Source of the DNA: CAZMVY01 sp964617875 | GTDB taxonomy: Bacteria > Planctomycetota > Phycisphaerae > UBA1845 > PWPN01 | Direction: 5' to 3' | Length of the DNA stretch: 64,000 nucleotides | NCBI GenBank assembly: GCA_964617875.1 | Contig: CAZUAI010000006.1 | Span: forward strand, 1-64,000 | Shown here: piece by piece, positions 62,947 to 64,000 of the stretch | Layout: every line of letters begins with the position of its first letter | How positions within the stretch are numbered: position 1 is the first letter of the stretch | Translations under genes and position numbers: made by a program | The notes under the pieces: generated by a model | Database searches by the model: none | Told to the model about the DNA's origin: nothing | The model's input: the letters and a program-made list of their open reading frames with translations, nothing else

Positions 62947-63014
62947 CCTACCCAGGTCGATTCGGGCAGGAGTCATCAGGTCGGCAGGACCGCTTAACGG
63001 CGGACTCCATCGCC
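62947..63014 (-). promoter_or_regulatory. fluoride riboswitch (crcB motif) 3, upstream of the TPR-dynamin-dynamin operon
   Basis: The minus-strand RNA begins GGCGATGGAGTCCGCC at 63014. GGCG/CGCC form the pseudoknot, GGAGTC/GACTCC form P1, GTTAAGC joins to P3 (GGTC/GACC), and CTGATGACTCCTGCC closes it. CCTGCCC (62964-62970) can pair with GGGTAGG (62947-62953) as a competing hairpin, the same design as in riboswitch 1. A terminator follows at 62892-62929. Confidence 0.94.
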
Positions 63015-63020
63015 ATAGAT

Positions 63021-63049
63021 ATTTTAGGCCCGGCGGGCGTCGTGTGCAA
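63021..63049 (-). promoter_or_regulatory. promoter of fluoride riboswitch 3
   Basis: On the minus strand TTGCAC (63044-63049), 17 nt, TAAAAT (63021-63026). +1 is at 63014, the first G of the aptamer. It starts 16 nt after the DUF190 stop. Confidence 0.7.
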
Positions 63050-63064
63050 GGGCCGTCTTTTGTC

Positions 63065-63415
63065 TCAGGCCTTTGCGCCCACGCCGTTCGCCCGGTACTT
63101 GATCACGCGGACTTTTTCCAGCGTGATGAGTCCTTCCACCACCATCTCATCGATGTAGGGCAGGAGCAGATTGACCTTCTCCTCGCTGTCCACGATCTCG
63201 ATGATAAAGGGGAGGTCTTCCGACAGCCGCAGGATCTTCGTCGTGTGCAGCCGGCTGTGGGCGCCGAAGCCCATCGGGCCGCGAAGCACCGTCGCCCCGG
63301 CCAGATGAAGCTCGCGGGCCTTCATCACGATGGCCTCGTACAGCGGCTTGCCGTGCCACTTGTCGTTCTCGCCGATGAAGATGCGCAGCAACTGCGCTTC
63401 GCCTTCCAGTTTCAT
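63065..63415 (-). CDS. DUF190 family protein (CrcB-associated)
   Basis: This 116-residue protein belongs to DUF190, a small ferredoxin-like fold (KLEGEAQLLRIFIGENDKWHGKPLYEAIV ... GAHSRLHT ... PFIIEIVDSEEKVN pattern, here cited by its core motifs GPMGFGAHS and ENDKWHG). Family genes often adjoin or are fused to crcB, the fluoride channel, which fits the three fluoride riboswitches nearby. It starts 3 nt after the uspA stop, so the two are co-transcribed. Biochemical function is not established. Confidence 0.9.
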   Translation of the reverse strand: MKLEGEAQLLRIFIGENDKWHGKPLYEAIVMKARELHLAGATVLRGPMGFGAHSRLHTTKILRLSEDLPFIIEIVDSEEKVNLLLPYIDEMVVEGLITLEKVRVIKYRANGVGAKA

Positions 63416-63418
63416 TCA

Positions 63419-63832
63419 TCACCTCACCACCGTCACGGTGCACGGCGCGTAACTCAGGACCCGCTTGGAGACCGAACCCAGCAGCCAGCGCTGGAACCGG
63501 CTCTTGCCTCGATGGCCCATCACGATCATGTCGGCCTGGCGCTCGGCGGCCTGATGGACGATCTGATCGGCCGGATGGCCTACCACGACGGCCGTTTCGA
63601 GAGGAATCCCTGCCGCCTTCGCGGCCTCGCGAAAGACGACGAAGTCCTTCTCGAAGTGCTCCGTCGCCGCATCCAGCAGGGCGGGTGTCTCCACCGACGT
63701 GGGCGGTTCCGACGGCTGGGCTACCGACACGACGGTCACGCTGGCACCGAATGCCCTGGCCAGTTCCAGCGCGAACTGGAATGCCCGTTTCGCCGACTCG
63801 GATCCGTCATGAGCTGCAAGAATGGTTTTCAT
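63419..63832 (-). CDS. universal stress protein (UspA family)
   Basis: This 137-residue protein has the family start MKTILAAHDGSESAKRAF and the ATP-binding motif MGHRGKSRFQRWLLGSVSKRV (G-2x-G-9x-GS), so it is of the nucleotide-binding type. UspA genes are among known members of fluoride-riboswitch regulons. It lies between DUF190 and a membrane-protein gene that runs off the window, apparently one operon. Confidence 0.92.
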   Translation of the reverse strand: MKTILAAHDGSESAKRAFQFALELARAFGASVTVVSVAQPSEPPTSVETPALLDAATEHFEKDFVVFREAAKAAGIPLETAVVVGHPADQIVHQAAERQADMIVMGHRGKSRFQRWLLGSVSKRVLSYAPCTVTVVR

Positions 63833-63841
63833 GGTTACCTC

Positions 63842-64000
63842 TCACGATTCAGAAGGGACGGGCTCACCATCCGCCGTCGCGGTTGCCACAGCCGCCTGGC
63901 CGCCGGCCGATGCCGTGCCCTGTCCTGTGACTCCAGTGCGTTTCGACAGCAGGTCCCGCGGAATGAAGAAGGCATTGGCGATCAGCGTCGGGATCACGGC
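63842..64000 (-). CDS. C-terminus of a protein running off the window, probably a membrane transporter
   Basis: The last 52 codons on the minus strand read AVIPTLIANAFFIPRDLLSK, then an Ala/Gly/Thr-rich tail, and stop at 63842, ten bases before the uspA ATG. The hydrophobic start suggests the end of a membrane helix with a disordered cytoplasmic tail. Given the fluoride genes beside it, a fluoride exporter or cation/anion transporter is a candidate, but the visible part does not identify the family. Confidence 0.5.
   Translation of the reverse strand, partial: AVIPTLIANAFFIPRDLLSKRTGVTGQGTASAGGQAAVATATADGEPVPSES

Overview
The window is a high-GC bacterial chromosome segment, most likely from a planctomycete (PVC group). 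The reasons are a Hanks-type kinase paired with a PPP-type phosphatase, large secreted glycoside hydrolases (one with a twin-arginine signal), cellulose-synthase-like and GT9 glycosyltransferases, an exosortase-type polysaccharide deacetylase, DUF4175-like membrane proteins, many starts without a Shine-Dalgarno sequence, and Gram-negative envelope genes (lnt, TolC/RND). The assignment is inference; no rRNA is present.

Layout. 1-3 kb: a REP/MITE-like palindrome, an RHS-repeat relic and a fused molybdenum hydroxylase. 3.3-16.6 kb: carbohydrate and household genes (GH2, a putative glycosidase-like protein, SDR, nadD, GH116, transglutaminase-like protein, phosphatase-kinase pair). 17-22.9 kb: HDOD protein, heptosyltransferase, asparagine-synthetase-like protein without the glutaminase cysteine, small lipoprotein-like protein, XrtA-type deacetylase. 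23-34 kb: dihydropyrimidinase-like hydrolase, two coupled large proteins, a GT2 operon with two tiny genes, HEAT-repeat protein, lnt. 34-41.7 kb: a 5'-truncated ARPP-1-like gene, tRNA-Val(GAC), a short hybrid-cluster protein behind an FNR/NnrR-type site, kup, a TPR protein and hslU without hslV.

41.9-64 kb is the most unusual part. Three copies of the fluoride riboswitch (crcB motif) lie within 10 kb, each with a promoter whose predicted +1 is the first base of the aptamer. The first heads phosphoesterase - zinc ribbon/HEAT - enolase, followed by a tightly overlapping series: MOT1-type molybdate transporter, MFS, TolC, small lipoprotein, RND pump and adaptor. The second heads a dynamin-like GTPase. 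The third heads TPR protein - dynamin-like GTPase - dynamin-like GTPase with a Cys/His-rich tail. Next to them are an MgtA-type P-type ATPase, a DUF190 protein (a usual partner of the CrcB fluoride channel) and UspA. I read this as a fluoride-response island in which three dynamin-like GTPases are fluoride-controlled effectors. To my knowledge that link is not described.

Regulation. Several starts (nadD, waaF, hslU, the GH2 gene, lnt, the SDR gene) sit 2-8 nt or less from a predicted +1 under a recurring promoter of the form TTGCGG/TTGCCG/TTGACG - 16-17 nt - TAnnnT/CACAAT. This suggests frequent leaderless or near-leaderless transcription. Genes inside operons instead use ATGA overlaps.
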